From the NCBI GenBank assembly GCA_031264475.1, contig JAISEA010000012.1:1-7945 (forward strand): a stretch of DNA of 7,945 nt, written 5' to 3'. Below, piece by piece: positions 1-6,035 of the stretch (position 1 is the first letter of the stretch; each line of letters starts with the position of its first letter). The position numbers and the translations under genes are program-made. The stretch is from Treponema sp. (GTDB lineage Bacteria; Spirochaetota; Spirochaetia; Treponematales; Breznakiellaceae). The notes under the pieces were generated by a model, which saw only the letters and a program-made list of their open reading frames with translations, was not told the origin of the DNA and did not search any database.

Positions 1-1266
1 GCAGGACTTGGAGACGTAAGCATGGCAAGCGTCAATGTCTCCAATCAGCTTACTTTTGTCTTCATCGTCATCGTGAATGTGATGTGCGGCGCAGGCGGTA
101 TCTATTTAGCGCAGTTCAAGGGGGCGCAGAACATCAACGGTATGCGGGATGCTTATCGGTTCAAGGCGCTCTTTGCCCTGCTTGTGGCGGCGGTCTACTT
201 TGTCTTGTGTTGGATCATTCCTGACAAGATGCTTGCGGCGATGACTATCGGTAATAGCGCACAAGAAGAAATCATCGGTATAGGTACAAGTTATCTCAAA
301 CTCACGTCTTTCACTCTCTTCCCCATAGCTCTGTCCTCAGCTATCGGGAGCGCCTTCCGCGAAACAGGGAATCCAAAAATCCCGCTGGCTATCTCCGCGG
401 TCGCTACGCTGGTCAATACGTTTGGAAACTGGCTTCTGATCTACGGCAACTTGGGCGCCCCACGTCTTGAAGTAGAGGGCGCGGCTATTGCTACGGTTAT
501 AGCGCGGTATTTCGAGGTTGTTGTATTCCTGTTATATGTGCATCGAAAGAAGACGAACTTCTTCACCGGGTTCTTGTCTTTATTCAGAATCAATGGACGT
601 TTGGTAAAGGAGATACTCTCAAAATCTGTGATGATGTTCTTGTCGGAAATCTCGTGGATAGGGAGCGAAACTATTATGACTGCGCTCTACAATGGGCGGG
701 GCGGGGCGGAAACGGTTGCGGGTATGGCGGCTGGGTTCACCATAGCGAATATATTGTTTCTGCTTTTCGGCGGTATATGGACCGTGTCTGCAATCATTGT
801 CGGCGGGTCTCTGGGCGCGGGTAAACTCGACGAGGCGCGTCAAAAAGCTACGTGGATAAAGTCAGGCGCGGTCGTGGCTGGCGTGGTCGTGGCGGTTTTG
901 GGCGCGGGACTGGCGCTTCTGTTCATTCCAATGGTGTTTTCAAACCTTACGGAAGATGCGCGGCGTATCAGTCTGGGGCTTGTGTTCGTGATTCTGTTTT
1001 ATCTGCCGCTCTGGTGTCTCTTGAATGCTCTGTTCGCTATTTCCCGTTCCGGTGGAGACGCGGCGATGGGTATGTATGCGGATGTGTCGGTGAGTCTCAT
1101 CCTGCTGATTCCGGGCGCTTTCGCCCTTGCCATGCTCACCGGTCTGGGTCCCGTGCAGATGTTCGCTGTGCTGAAAAGTACCGACGTCATTAAATACTTC
1201 ATCGCTCGTTACTTCTTCAACAAGGAGCGTTGGGTGCGGAATTTAACGTTGGGTAAGGGTGATTGA
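1..1266 (+). CDS. MATE-family efflux transporter, 5' partial
   Basis: Inner-membrane antiporter of the multidrug and toxic compound extrusion family, which exports cationic drugs or metabolites using a Na+ or H+ gradient. The reading frame is open to the first base of the window, and the residues before the first ATG (position 22) continue the conserved family block (LGDVSMASVNVSNQ), so the real start lies upstream and the ATG at 22 is internal. Visible signatures are the FRETGNPKIPL loop, the NWLLIYGN segment followed by VEGAAIATVIAR, and about ten hydrophobic segments with short charged loops, in the two-bundle order typical of the family. About 421 codons are present; full members usually have 440-460 residues, so only a short N-terminal piece is missing. 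The substrate cannot be told from sequence. It converges with dut, and I see no strong terminator between them. Confidence 0.93.
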   Translation, partial: AGLGDVSMASVNVSNQLTFVFIVIVNVMCGAGGIYLAQFKGAQNINGMRDAYRFKALFALLVAAVYFVLCWIIPDKMLAAMTIGNSAQEEIIGIGTSYLKLTSFTLFPIALSSAIGSAFRETGNPKIPLAISAVATLVNTFGNWLLIYGNLGAPRLEVEGAAIATVIARYFEVVVFLLYVHRKKTNFFTGFLSLFRINGRLVKEILSKSVMMFLSEISWIGSETIMTALYNGRGGAETVAGMAAGFTIANILFLLFGGIWTVSAIIVGGSLGAGKLDEARQKATWIKSGAVVAGVVVAVLGAGLALLFIPMVFSNLTEDARRISLGLVFVILFYLPLWCLLNALFAISRSGGDAAMGMYADVSVSLILLIPGAFALAMLTGLGPVQMFAVLKSTDVIKYFIARYFFNKERWVRNLTLGKGD

Positions 1267-1377
1267 TCACTGTTTGCGTTGAAGTCGCCTTCTATTGAAT
1301 AGACGTTCCTGCGTAGGTGGGTCTTCTATCGGAAGGAGGCGGCGTATATGTACAAATTAGCCAATTTACCGTTGCTT

Positions 1378-1815
1378 TTAGCCTGTGGAACCGAAGCCGC
1401 CTATACCACGGTCTGTTTCGGAGAGCACGTCTGTTTCCTCAAGTTGAACCCGCGTTATCGGCGCGAATACAAGCTGGGCTATACGGTCTCCATCGTTTAT
1501 AACGACGGGTTGATCGCCAAGGTTGACGAGGACAATAGCTACCTCCCCTCGGTAATCCGAGTCGATAGTGCCCGGCGCGTTTAGCACGGTAAGCCCTTGT
1601 TTGAAGGCAAGCCCCGAACGGGGTCTTACTTGCGCCTCAAAGCCTTCTGGTATCTCAAGCGCGAACCCGGTGGGTATGCGTGTCCTTTCCCCGCTTAGGA
1701 TAACGACTGGCTCCGCAAGCATGGCACAGACGTCCATGCCGGCAGAACCCTCTGTCTCATACCGCGGCAGGCGGGACTTGGGCGATAGCCTGCGTATCTT
1801 AATTCTGTTCTCCAT
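1378..1815 (-). CDS. dut: dUTP pyrophosphatase (dUTPase), trimeric type
   Basis: Hydrolyses dUTP to dUMP and pyrophosphate, keeping uracil out of DNA and feeding thymidylate synthesis; cytosolic homotrimer. From the chosen ATG at 1815 it has 145 residues, the usual length. All five family motifs are present in order: AGMDVCA (I), RPRSGLA (II), [13 protein letters not shown] with the catalytic Asp (III), GDRIAQLVF (IV), and the glycine-rich C-terminal [10 protein letters not shown] (V) that closes over the active site. The frame could be extended to a TTG at 1851, but that TTG is part of a TTGACA -35 box and the next codons include the -10 hexamer, so the extension should not be coding. The ATG then falls at the expected transcription start, with no Shine-Dalgarno sequence ahead of it. 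It runs convergently to the MATE gene. A complete, normal enzyme is expected. Confidence 0.96.
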   Translation of the reverse strand: MENRIKIRRLSPKSRLPRYETEGSAGMDVCAMLAEPVVILSGERTRIPTGFALEIPEGFEAQVRPRSGLAFKQGLTVLNAPGTIDSDYRGEVAIVLVNLGDQPVVINDGDRIAQLVFAPITRVQLEETDVLSETDRGIGGFGSTG

Positions 1816-1821
1816 GCTCGA

Positions 1822-1851
1822 ATCATACGCAATATAACGCGAAGTTGTCAA
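1822..1851 (-). promoter_or_regulatory. sigma-70-type promoter of dut
   Basis: On the minus strand TTGACA (1851-1846) and TATGAT (1827-1822) are separated by 18 bases. The -35 is a perfect consensus match and the -10 matches at five of six. Only six bases (TCGAGC) separate the -10 from the ATG at 1815, so transcription should begin at or next to the A of the start codon, giving a leaderless mRNA. The hexamers are seen directly; the start site is inferred from normal promoter geometry. Confidence 0.7.
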
Positions 1852-1952
1852 TATCAGCTGTTTTACCTTTCACAAGGTGCCCTATTGAAGGGGATCAGGC
1901 GATACTTACGATAAAACTTACTAATTTCAAGAAATATTTTTTATTTCCCCTC

Positions 1953-1980
1953 TTGACTCTTTTGCCTTTTGCTATATACT
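1953..1980 (+). promoter_or_regulatory. rightward sigma-70-type promoter
   Basis: TTGACT (1953-1958) and TATACT (1975-1980) are 16 bases apart, each matching consensus at five of six positions. It faces the 217-residue gene at 2417 and would give a transcript starting near 1987 with a leader of about 430 bases carrying the poly-C tract and the 21-bp array. It diverges from the dut promoter about 100 bp away. Confidence 0.55.
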
Positions 1981-1993
1981 ATAACAAAAGGCA
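1963..1993. promoter_or_regulatory. 31-bp palindrome over the -10 region, candidate operator
   Basis: Arms TGCCTTTTG (1963-1971) and CAAAAGGCA (1985-1993) are perfect inverted repeats. Inside them TATA (1973-1976) pairs with TATA (1980-1983), so 13 of 15 symmetric pairs match around base 1978. The palindrome covers the promoter's spacer, its -10 box and the likely start site, which is where a dimeric repressor would block polymerase. No T-run follows on either strand, so it does not look like an intrinsic terminator. The binding protein is unknown; neither neighbouring gene resembles a regulator. Confidence 0.5.
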
Positions 1994-2080
1994 GAGTTAA
2001 AGATATGCTATACCGAACAAAAATGAACATAATAAATCGTTCTCAGAGCGTTTACATGAATATATATAAACGCGCGGTTA

Positions 2081-2091
2081 CCCCCCCCCCC
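2081..2091 (+). repeat. poly-C homopolymer tract (11 C)
   Basis: Eleven consecutive C residues stand in otherwise AT-rich DNA. Tracts of this kind change length by slipped-strand mispairing and drive phase variation in several host-associated bacteria, including Treponema pallidum, where poly-G/C tracts act in promoters or reading frames. Here the tract sits between the rightward promoter and the 217-residue gene, inside the possible split reading frame. The exact length may also be uncertain for sequencing reasons. Confidence 0.9.
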
Positions 2092-2196
2092 AGATTCAAT
2101 TTTCTTTAGCTTATAATCATTCTATATATAAATATACTCACAAAATTAGCGTAGTTTTCTCGCGCTTTTTCCTCGTCATTATCCCATTGAATAAGA

Positions 2197-2380
2197 GTCT
2201 TATCATAAACGATAAGACCGTTATCACAAGTGATAAGACCACTATCACAAGTGATAAGGACACTAATACAAGAGTTAAGACTACTATCACAAGTAATAAG
2301 ACCATTATCACACGTTATAAGACCACTAACACAAGTGTTAAGACCACTATCACAGGTGTTAATGACACTATCACATCAAA
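2197..2380. repeat. array of nine dyad-symmetric units at an exact 21-bp period
   Basis: Consensus unit is ACTATCACAAGTGATAAGACC. Dyad centres fall at 2207.5, 2228.5, 2249.5, 2270.5, 2291.5, 2312.5, 2333.5, 2354.5 and, as a half-site, 2375.5, with no slippage. Unit 2 is TTATCAC-AA-GTGATAA, perfect over 7-bp arms. Unit 7 (centre 2333.5) reads TAACAC-AA-GTGTTA: both arms differ from consensus yet remain complementary. Unit 1 has 8-bp arms, GTCTTATC and GATAAGAC, with a 6-base centre. The others carry one or two mismatches. Twenty-one bp is two helical turns, so all dyads face the same side of the DNA, as in an operator or iteron array. As RNA each could fold into a short hairpin. The array ends about 35 bases before the downstream gene's start. 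It has no unique spacers and is not CRISPR. Confidence 0.85.
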
Positions 2381-2416
2381 TAGCGTTCTATACAACCAAC
2401 AAAAAAGGAGTTGCCT

Positions 2417-3070
2417 ATGAATCCCATACCTGCCAGAGAAAAGGATTTTGTGGACTGGAGCTACAATCTTATCGCCGTATCCATAGTTCACAAAACGGAA
2501 TGGAAATTGTCGGAAGACAAGCTCACGGAACTGCAAACCTTACATACCGCGGTGAAGGCTCTGCATGAGTTGTGCCAAACCACGTCCTATACCAAGCTTG
2601 ATATGCAGGTGAAGAACGAAAAAAAGAAACAGCTCATCTACCTTGAGAAGGTCTTCGTGCGGAACAATTTACAGAACAACGATGCGATGACCGACAATGG
2701 ACGGACGGCGTTGAGGATTCCGATACACAACAACAAGCATACGCCTGTACCTGCGCCGGATTGTATTCCAGAGATCGAGATAGAGACGCCGCACCTGCGG
2801 ACTGTGCGGATCAGGTTTCGGGACCAGCACGCGGCGCGTTGGGGCAAACCCGCGCGCGTTCACGGGCTAGAGTGCGTGTGGGCGCTTATGGAGACGCCGC
2901 CTGTCAAGGTGAGTGATTTACTCCATTCGGAATTCTCAACGCGGAGTCCGCTGGAACTCGTGTTTGAGGAGGACGAGCGGGGAAAGAAGGTATTCTTTGC
3001 GGCGCGTTGGGAGACGGGCGCGATGAAGAAGGGGAAGTGGAGCGATATATTCAGCGCGATCATTCCCTAG
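2417..3070 (+). CDS. conserved-looking protein of unknown function, 217 residues
   Basis: I cannot assign a function. The start at 2417 is chosen because AAGGAG (2405-2410) lies six bases before it; the TTG at 2411 would be too close to that site. There is no signal peptide or membrane segment, so it is probably cytoplasmic. Residues 1-100 look mainly helical and charged (motifs FVDWSYNLIA, EDKLTELQTLHTAVKALHEL, an NEKKKQLIYLEKVFVRNNLQ stretch). A Pro-rich linker spans about 105-126 (VPAPDCIPEIE). Residues 127-217 look beta-rich and end in RWETG, KGKWSD and FSAIIP, which could be a small fibronectin-like sandwich (weak inference). From memory, similar proteins occur in multiple copies in gut treponemes, but I could not check this. 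It stands alone on its strand, behind the palindrome, poly-C tract and 21-bp array, so its expression is probably controlled there. Confidence 0.85.
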   Translation: MNPIPAREKDFVDWSYNLIAVSIVHKTEWKLSEDKLTELQTLHTAVKALHELCQTTSYTKLDMQVKNEKKKQLIYLEKVFVRNNLQNNDAMTDNGRTALRIPIHNNKHTPVPAPDCIPEIEIETPHLRTVRIRFRDQHAARWGKPARVHGLECVWALMETPPVKVSDLLHSEFSTRSPLELVFEEDERGKKVFFAARWETGAMKKGKWSDIFSAIIP

Positions 3071-3145
3071 TCGGTCAAGAAGCCGCCTTGCGCGGTTTCG
3101 CATAATACAAGGAACTTGCCCGTAGGGGCGGTTTATAAGATGCAA

Positions 3146-3174
3146 ACGCTCGTTGAGCGTGCCGCTCAAGCGGC
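3146..3174 (+). other. two adjacent perfect hairpins downstream of the 217-residue gene
   Basis: ACGCTC-GTT-GAGCGT (3146-3160) is followed without a gap by GCCGCT-CA-AGCGGC (3161-3174), each with a six-base-pair stem. The tail, ATTGATATTTTA, is AT-rich but lacks a real T-run, so intrinsic termination is possible but weak. It may instead protect the 3' end of the upstream mRNA or act as a DNA site. It separates the 217-residue gene from the exported-protein cluster. Confidence 0.4.
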
Positions 3175-3219
3175 ATTGATATTTTATGGACATGGAGGCG
3201 GGCATTATCCTGCCGCGTG

Positions 3220-3247
3220 TGTATACAGGTAAAAGGTTCTGTATACA
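3220..3247. promoter_or_regulatory. paired TGTATACA palindromes, candidate operator/promoter
   Basis: The perfect 8-bp palindrome TGTATACA occurs at 3220-3227 and at 3240-3247, 20 bp apart centre to centre, close to two helical turns. The second copy ends 25 bases before the ATG at 3273. TATACA could also serve as a -10 hexamer, but I find no good -35 at the right distance from either copy. A dimeric regulator binding twice is the simplest reading; the regulator is unknown. Confidence 0.4.
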
Positions 3248-3272
3248 ACGCAAATTGAAAAAGGAATGTTTT

Positions 3273-5069
3273 ATGAATACTAAAAATTGCTTCAAACAAA
3301 TGATGGCTTTACTAGCCATGCTTTTTGCGGGCTTGTGCGTAACGCCGAGGGCGTGGGCGCAGTATGCTGGTGCAGGTGAGGGACGTGTCTATATAAGGAT
3401 TTTTACCTTTGCGGAGATAGTAAATCCTGTTGTTGACCCTGTTCTGGTAGATAAAGCTAACGCGGGGGATGTTGTTGACAGGGCGTTATCACGCTACAAC
3501 ATATCAGGGAATTCCGGCACACTGCTCTATCGCGCGGTTCAAACAGGTCTATCAGCTCTCAAAGAAGACAGCGCTGGTTTTCCCGACGATGTTACGTCCA
3601 TCAATCTTCTTACCTTCACGGATGGTCTTGACCAGGGGTCTACAATACCTTCTTTACCTCCCATAGGAAGGGAGCGTATCAGCTTTGCTATGAAAACTTC
3701 TGATGAATCTAGGCAAATCCTCCGGGGACAGTTTGATGATCTTCAACGAGATGGCATAGCTTTAAGAAGTGGTAACAGGATACCGGTTAATGTATACTCA
3801 ATCGGACTCATGGGAGACGACGTAGCGGACGAAAGGGCGTTTCAGCAGAGTTTGCAGGACATTGCCACCAGCCCGGCTATGGGTATCAAGGCGGATAACC
3901 TCCAGATGGTAAAAATGGAATTCGATAGAATCGCCCAAACCTTATCTACGAAAACGAGCATGATAGAACTGTCTATTCCAGGTCCCGCGCCCGGTACAAA
4001 AGTGAGATGGACTTTTGACGTTCCCTCAGCCAAGAAAACAAATAATACTAGGTATAATCTCCCGGAAGCCGCGCTCGGTTCGCGGTATTATATTGAAGGC
4101 GACTTTGACTATGACGTTAATGGTACTCCTTTAATGAGGAATATCGCGTATAGCGGCGTGTCGTCCAGGGACCCGGCGGGAAGCACGATCAGAGGCGGAC
4201 CAAACCGTAACAACCCGGCAATGGTGGACTTTGTTTTTTACGAATACAAATTGGAATCGGATTCAAAGGATGACGCGCAGGATGTGCGTGAGTGGATCAT
4301 GGAGCCCGGGAGAAACTGGCAAGCCAATGTTGAGACAGACATGGGCATACAGGACACGGTGAGGCAGTCAACTGCGGTGATTTACATTGTTTTGGATCAG
4401 AGCAAGTCTATGTCATCACAGGGTATTAGCCAAGTCAAAGAGGCTGTTAAGGATTTTATAAATGTATTTGTTCCTATAAAGGAGTCCACATCGGCGCCTC
4501 GCACGCCGGTTACCGTTTCAGTCCCTTCGCCATCGTCTGCCCCTTCGCCTGCCCCTAAACCTTCGAGTAACCCGCACCATTACTTCTCTTTGAACTCGTT
4601 TGTCACCGTTGTTAATGATCTTGTTGGCGCTGGTTTTGGCTTGGGGTATGAGGGAGCTTTGGGGGATTGGTTCTCTATGGGGTACTACGCCGGCGTGGTA
4701 ACCGTAGGCAACTCAAACACAGATTTAGCAGGCACCGAAATTTTTGCAGGAGACTTTCTCATAAAGCCCCGGTTGTATCCGTTTGGGTCAGCCGTCCGAT
4801 GGTTGTTCCTGGGCGCAGCACTGGGGTACAGAATAGGACAAGAAGTAACGAAAGAAGAAGTCTATCATAATAGCGACTACAGCTGGGGGTATGGCTACAA
4901 TACTATAGAAACTCACTATAATGATATTTCCGGATTCATCATAGGGGTTGAGGCGGGGGTAAAATTTGCCTTTTCCGGCTTGGGTGCAGGGCTTGAGCTG
5001 GTGGCAGGATACACCTTCGGAGACTACGGAGGCTTCAAGTTCGGTACAACTTTTGGCATCACATGGTAG
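3273..5069 (+). CDS. exported protein with circularly permuted vWA domain and C-terminal outer-membrane beta-barrel
   Basis: 598 residues. The start at 3273 has AAGGAA six bases upstream and gives a clean signal peptide, MNTKNCFKQ plus a hydrophobic core, cut at AWA|Q (29|30); an upstream ATG at 3186 would bury it. Residues 30-228 resemble the later part of a vWA fold: VYIRIFTFAE strand, GTLLYRA with the MIDAS Thr (T83), FTDG (D117), the NVYSIGL strand and a closing helix. About 229-365 is a beta-rich insert. The first vWA strand and helix appear only afterwards, IVLDQSKSM with DxSxS at D375/S377/S379 and then a VKEAVKDFINVF helix. A Pro/Ser linker (about 406-434) leads to a barrel-like domain (435-598) with alternating aromatic/glycine strands and a terminal Trp, as in a BAM recognition signal. 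Expected in the outer membrane, with the metal-binding vWA part likely mediating adhesion or assembly. It is the first gene of a probable operon. Confidence 0.85.
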   Translation: MNTKNCFKQMMALLAMLFAGLCVTPRAWAQYAGAGEGRVYIRIFTFAEIVNPVVDPVLVDKANAGDVVDRALSRYNISGNSGTLLYRAVQTGLSALKEDSAGFPDDVTSINLLTFTDGLDQGSTIPSLPPIGRERISFAMKTSDESRQILRGQFDDLQRDGIALRSGNRIPVNVYSIGLMGDDVADERAFQQSLQDIATSPAMGIKADNLQMVKMEFDRIAQTLSTKTSMIELSIPGPAPGTKVRWTFDVPSAKKTNNTRYNLPEAALGSRYYIEGDFDYDVNGTPLMRNIAYSGVSSRDPAGSTIRGGPNRNNPAMVDFVFYEYKLESDSKDDAQDVREWIMEPGRNWQANVETDMGIQDTVRQSTAVIYIVLDQSKSMSSQGISQVKEAVKDFINVFVPIKESTSAPRTPVTVSVPSPSSAPSPAPKPSSNPHHYFSLNSFVTVVNDLVGAGFGLGYEGALGDWFSMGYYAGVVTVGNSNTDLAGTEIFAGDFLIKPRLYPFGSAVRWLFLGAALGYRIGQEVTKEEVYHNSDYSWGYGYNTIETHYNDISGFIIGVEAGVKFAFSGLGAGLELVAGYTFGDYGGFKFGTTFGITW

Positions 5070-5077
5070 CAGACTAG

Positions 5078-5107
5078 CAGACCAGCGTGTAACAGAACGC
5101 TGGTCTG
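5078..5107 (+). other. intercistronic 11-bp perfect hairpin
   Basis: CAGACCAGCGT (5078-5088) pairs fully with ACGCTGGTCTG (5097-5107) around an eight-base loop. It begins nine bases after the vWA-barrel gene's stop and ends ten bases before the AAGGAGG site of the next gene. No T-run follows on either strand, so a standard intrinsic terminator is unlikely. It could stabilise the upstream mRNA or mark a processing site, giving different levels of the barrel protein and its CsgG-like partners. Confidence 0.5.
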
Positions 5108-5133
5108 TTGCCCGGCAAGGAGGCATGGTCGGC

Positions 5134-6027
5134 ATGAAAAAAACGTTCTTCTTTATATTCAGTTTTCTCATTACCTTTGCGGGGAGCATTGCCGCTCAAG
5201 CCTCCCTGCCGCTCAAACAAGCGGTGCAGCGGGCGGCGGAAAATCTGGAAGCTCATCTCAAGAATGGTACGACGGTTGCGGTGCTCAGCTTCGCGGCCCC
5301 CACCGAGGCTTTTTCTGTGTATGTGCTTGATGAACTCACTGCGGCGTTGGTAAACCGCAAAAAGCTCATGGTGCTTGACCGCAAGAACCTTGATGTGGTG
5401 AGGCAGGAACAGAACTTTGGGCTTTCAGGCGAAGCGGACGATGAGGCGGCAATACGGATTGGGCATTTCCTGGGCGCACAGGCTGTTGTTACCGGACGGC
5501 TGAACCGCATAGGCGGCGCATACCGTATGGTTATTCAGGCTATTAACGCGGAGACTTCCGCGGTGGAGGCATCTTATTCCTCTGACATTGCCGCGGACGA
5601 TCATGTTGCCCGGCTACTTGAAGGCTCGGCACCGGAGCCTCCGCCTGCGTCGCCCCGTGAACAGGGGTTAGCGACATTCTCGGCTGACGAATTCGGCGGG
5701 GTGTGGACCGCTGTGGTGAGTTATGCGGCAAACGGCATGAGTTATCGGGACGCCTACACCATTGAGCTATACGAAGACGGCGCGTGCTGGGTTTTTGTTC
5801 GTGATGCGGACGGCGCTATGCAGACCGGTGAGGGTTACTGGTCTGCGGAAAACGGCGTGTTTCACCTTGACTGCGACTTTACCGGCCCGTCAATACCAAG
5901 GCTTGAGTCAATACGGTGGATGAGCAGGTATGCCTTACAAAACAATAACCGCCGATTGCGGATAAACGTGAAACCCGCGCCGAATGTTTCGGGCGTGGCC
6001 GGGGTAATACTTAACAAGGGGAAGTGA
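5134..6027 (+). CDS. exported CsgG/LpoB-like protein with C-terminal beta-rich (lipocalin-like) domain
   Basis: 297 residues. ATG 5134 is preferred because AAGGAGG (5117-5123) is ten bases upstream; the in-frame ATG at 5125 is one base from that site. The signal peptide is MKKTFFFIFSFLITFAG with likely cleavage after AQA (23); there is no lipobox Cys, so the protein is not an evident lipoprotein, unlike curli CsgG. Residues 26-155 show the CsgG/LpoB-like pattern: VAVLSFAAPT, DELTAALVNRKKLMVLDRKNLD, GLSGEADDEAAIRIGHFLGAQAVVTGRL, then YRMVIQAINAETSAV. A Pro-rich linker (168-175) leads to a beta-rich domain (about 180-280, FGGVWTA, YTIELYEDGACWVF, GEGYWSAENGVFHLDC) that looks like a lipocalin-type stress/ligand-binding module. 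Probably periplasmic or attached to the outer membrane. The following gene begins within ten bases of its stop, so the two should be co-translated. Confidence 0.85.
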   Translation: MKKTFFFIFSFLITFAGSIAAQASLPLKQAVQRAAENLEAHLKNGTTVAVLSFAAPTEAFSVYVLDELTAALVNRKKLMVLDRKNLDVVRQEQNFGLSGEADDEAAIRIGHFLGAQAVVTGRLNRIGGAYRMVIQAINAETSAVEASYSSDIAADDHVARLLEGSAPEPPPASPREQGLATFSADEFGGVWTAVVSYAANGMSYRDAYTIELYEDGACWVFVRDADGAMQTGEGYWSAENGVFHLDCDFTGPSIPRLESIRWMSRYALQNNNRRLRINVKPAPNVSGVAGVILNKGK

Positions 6028-6035
6028 GGATGACT

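Larger units (their letters stand above)
2005..2420 (+). other. possible split, poly-C-interrupted reading frame encoding heptad repeats
   Basis: From ATG 2005 a frame runs into the 11-C tract and stops at TAG 2107. The next frame over is open from 2070 through the whole 21-bp array to TGA 2418-2420, which overlaps the ATG of the following gene (ATGA). With 12 or 9 C residues the two parts would join; at 12 C the product has 138 residues, with eight Thr/Ser/Lys-rich heptads (type T-S-D-K-T-T-I) in its C-terminal half. In the length seen here only a TTG at 2187 could start the repeat part, and it has no good ribosome site. None of the candidate starts (2005, 2023, 2056, 2187) has a clear Shine-Dalgarno. 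It may be a phase-variable gene in the off state, or a non-coding leader that happens to be open because 21 is a multiple of three. I favour neither strongly. Confidence 0.25.

Noticed and set aside
1267..1377. Bidirectional terminator between the MATE gene and dut
   Set aside because: Only 4-bp stems such as GAAG-TCGC-CTTC are visible and no T-run follows on either strand, so a terminator cannot be supported.
2197..2380. CRISPR array or DnaA-box cluster
   Set aside because: The 21-bp units are directly adjacent with no unique spacers, so it is not CRISPR. TTATCACAA does not match the DnaA box TTWTNCACA, and no replication gene is present.
2230..2568. Leucine-rich heptad protein (LSQVIRP repeats) in a second frame of the array
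   Set aside because: It is open only because the 21-bp period keeps every frame uniform, and it then runs out of frame across the start of the well-supported gene at 2417.
3186..3272. 29-residue N-terminal extension of the vWA-barrel protein
   Set aside because: The upstream ATG has no ribosome site, and the extension would bury a clear signal peptide beginning at 3273; the extension also covers the TGTATACA pair.
2936..3319. Minus-strand frame of 127 codons
   Set aside because: It is a shadow of the end of the 217-residue gene and of intergenic hairpins, with no recognisable motif or ribosome site.
4966..5133. Longer N-terminus for the first CsgG-like gene
   Set aside because: It would overlap the preceding gene's barrel in another frame and pass through the intercistronic hairpin. 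The start at 5134 has AAGGAGG and a signal peptide.
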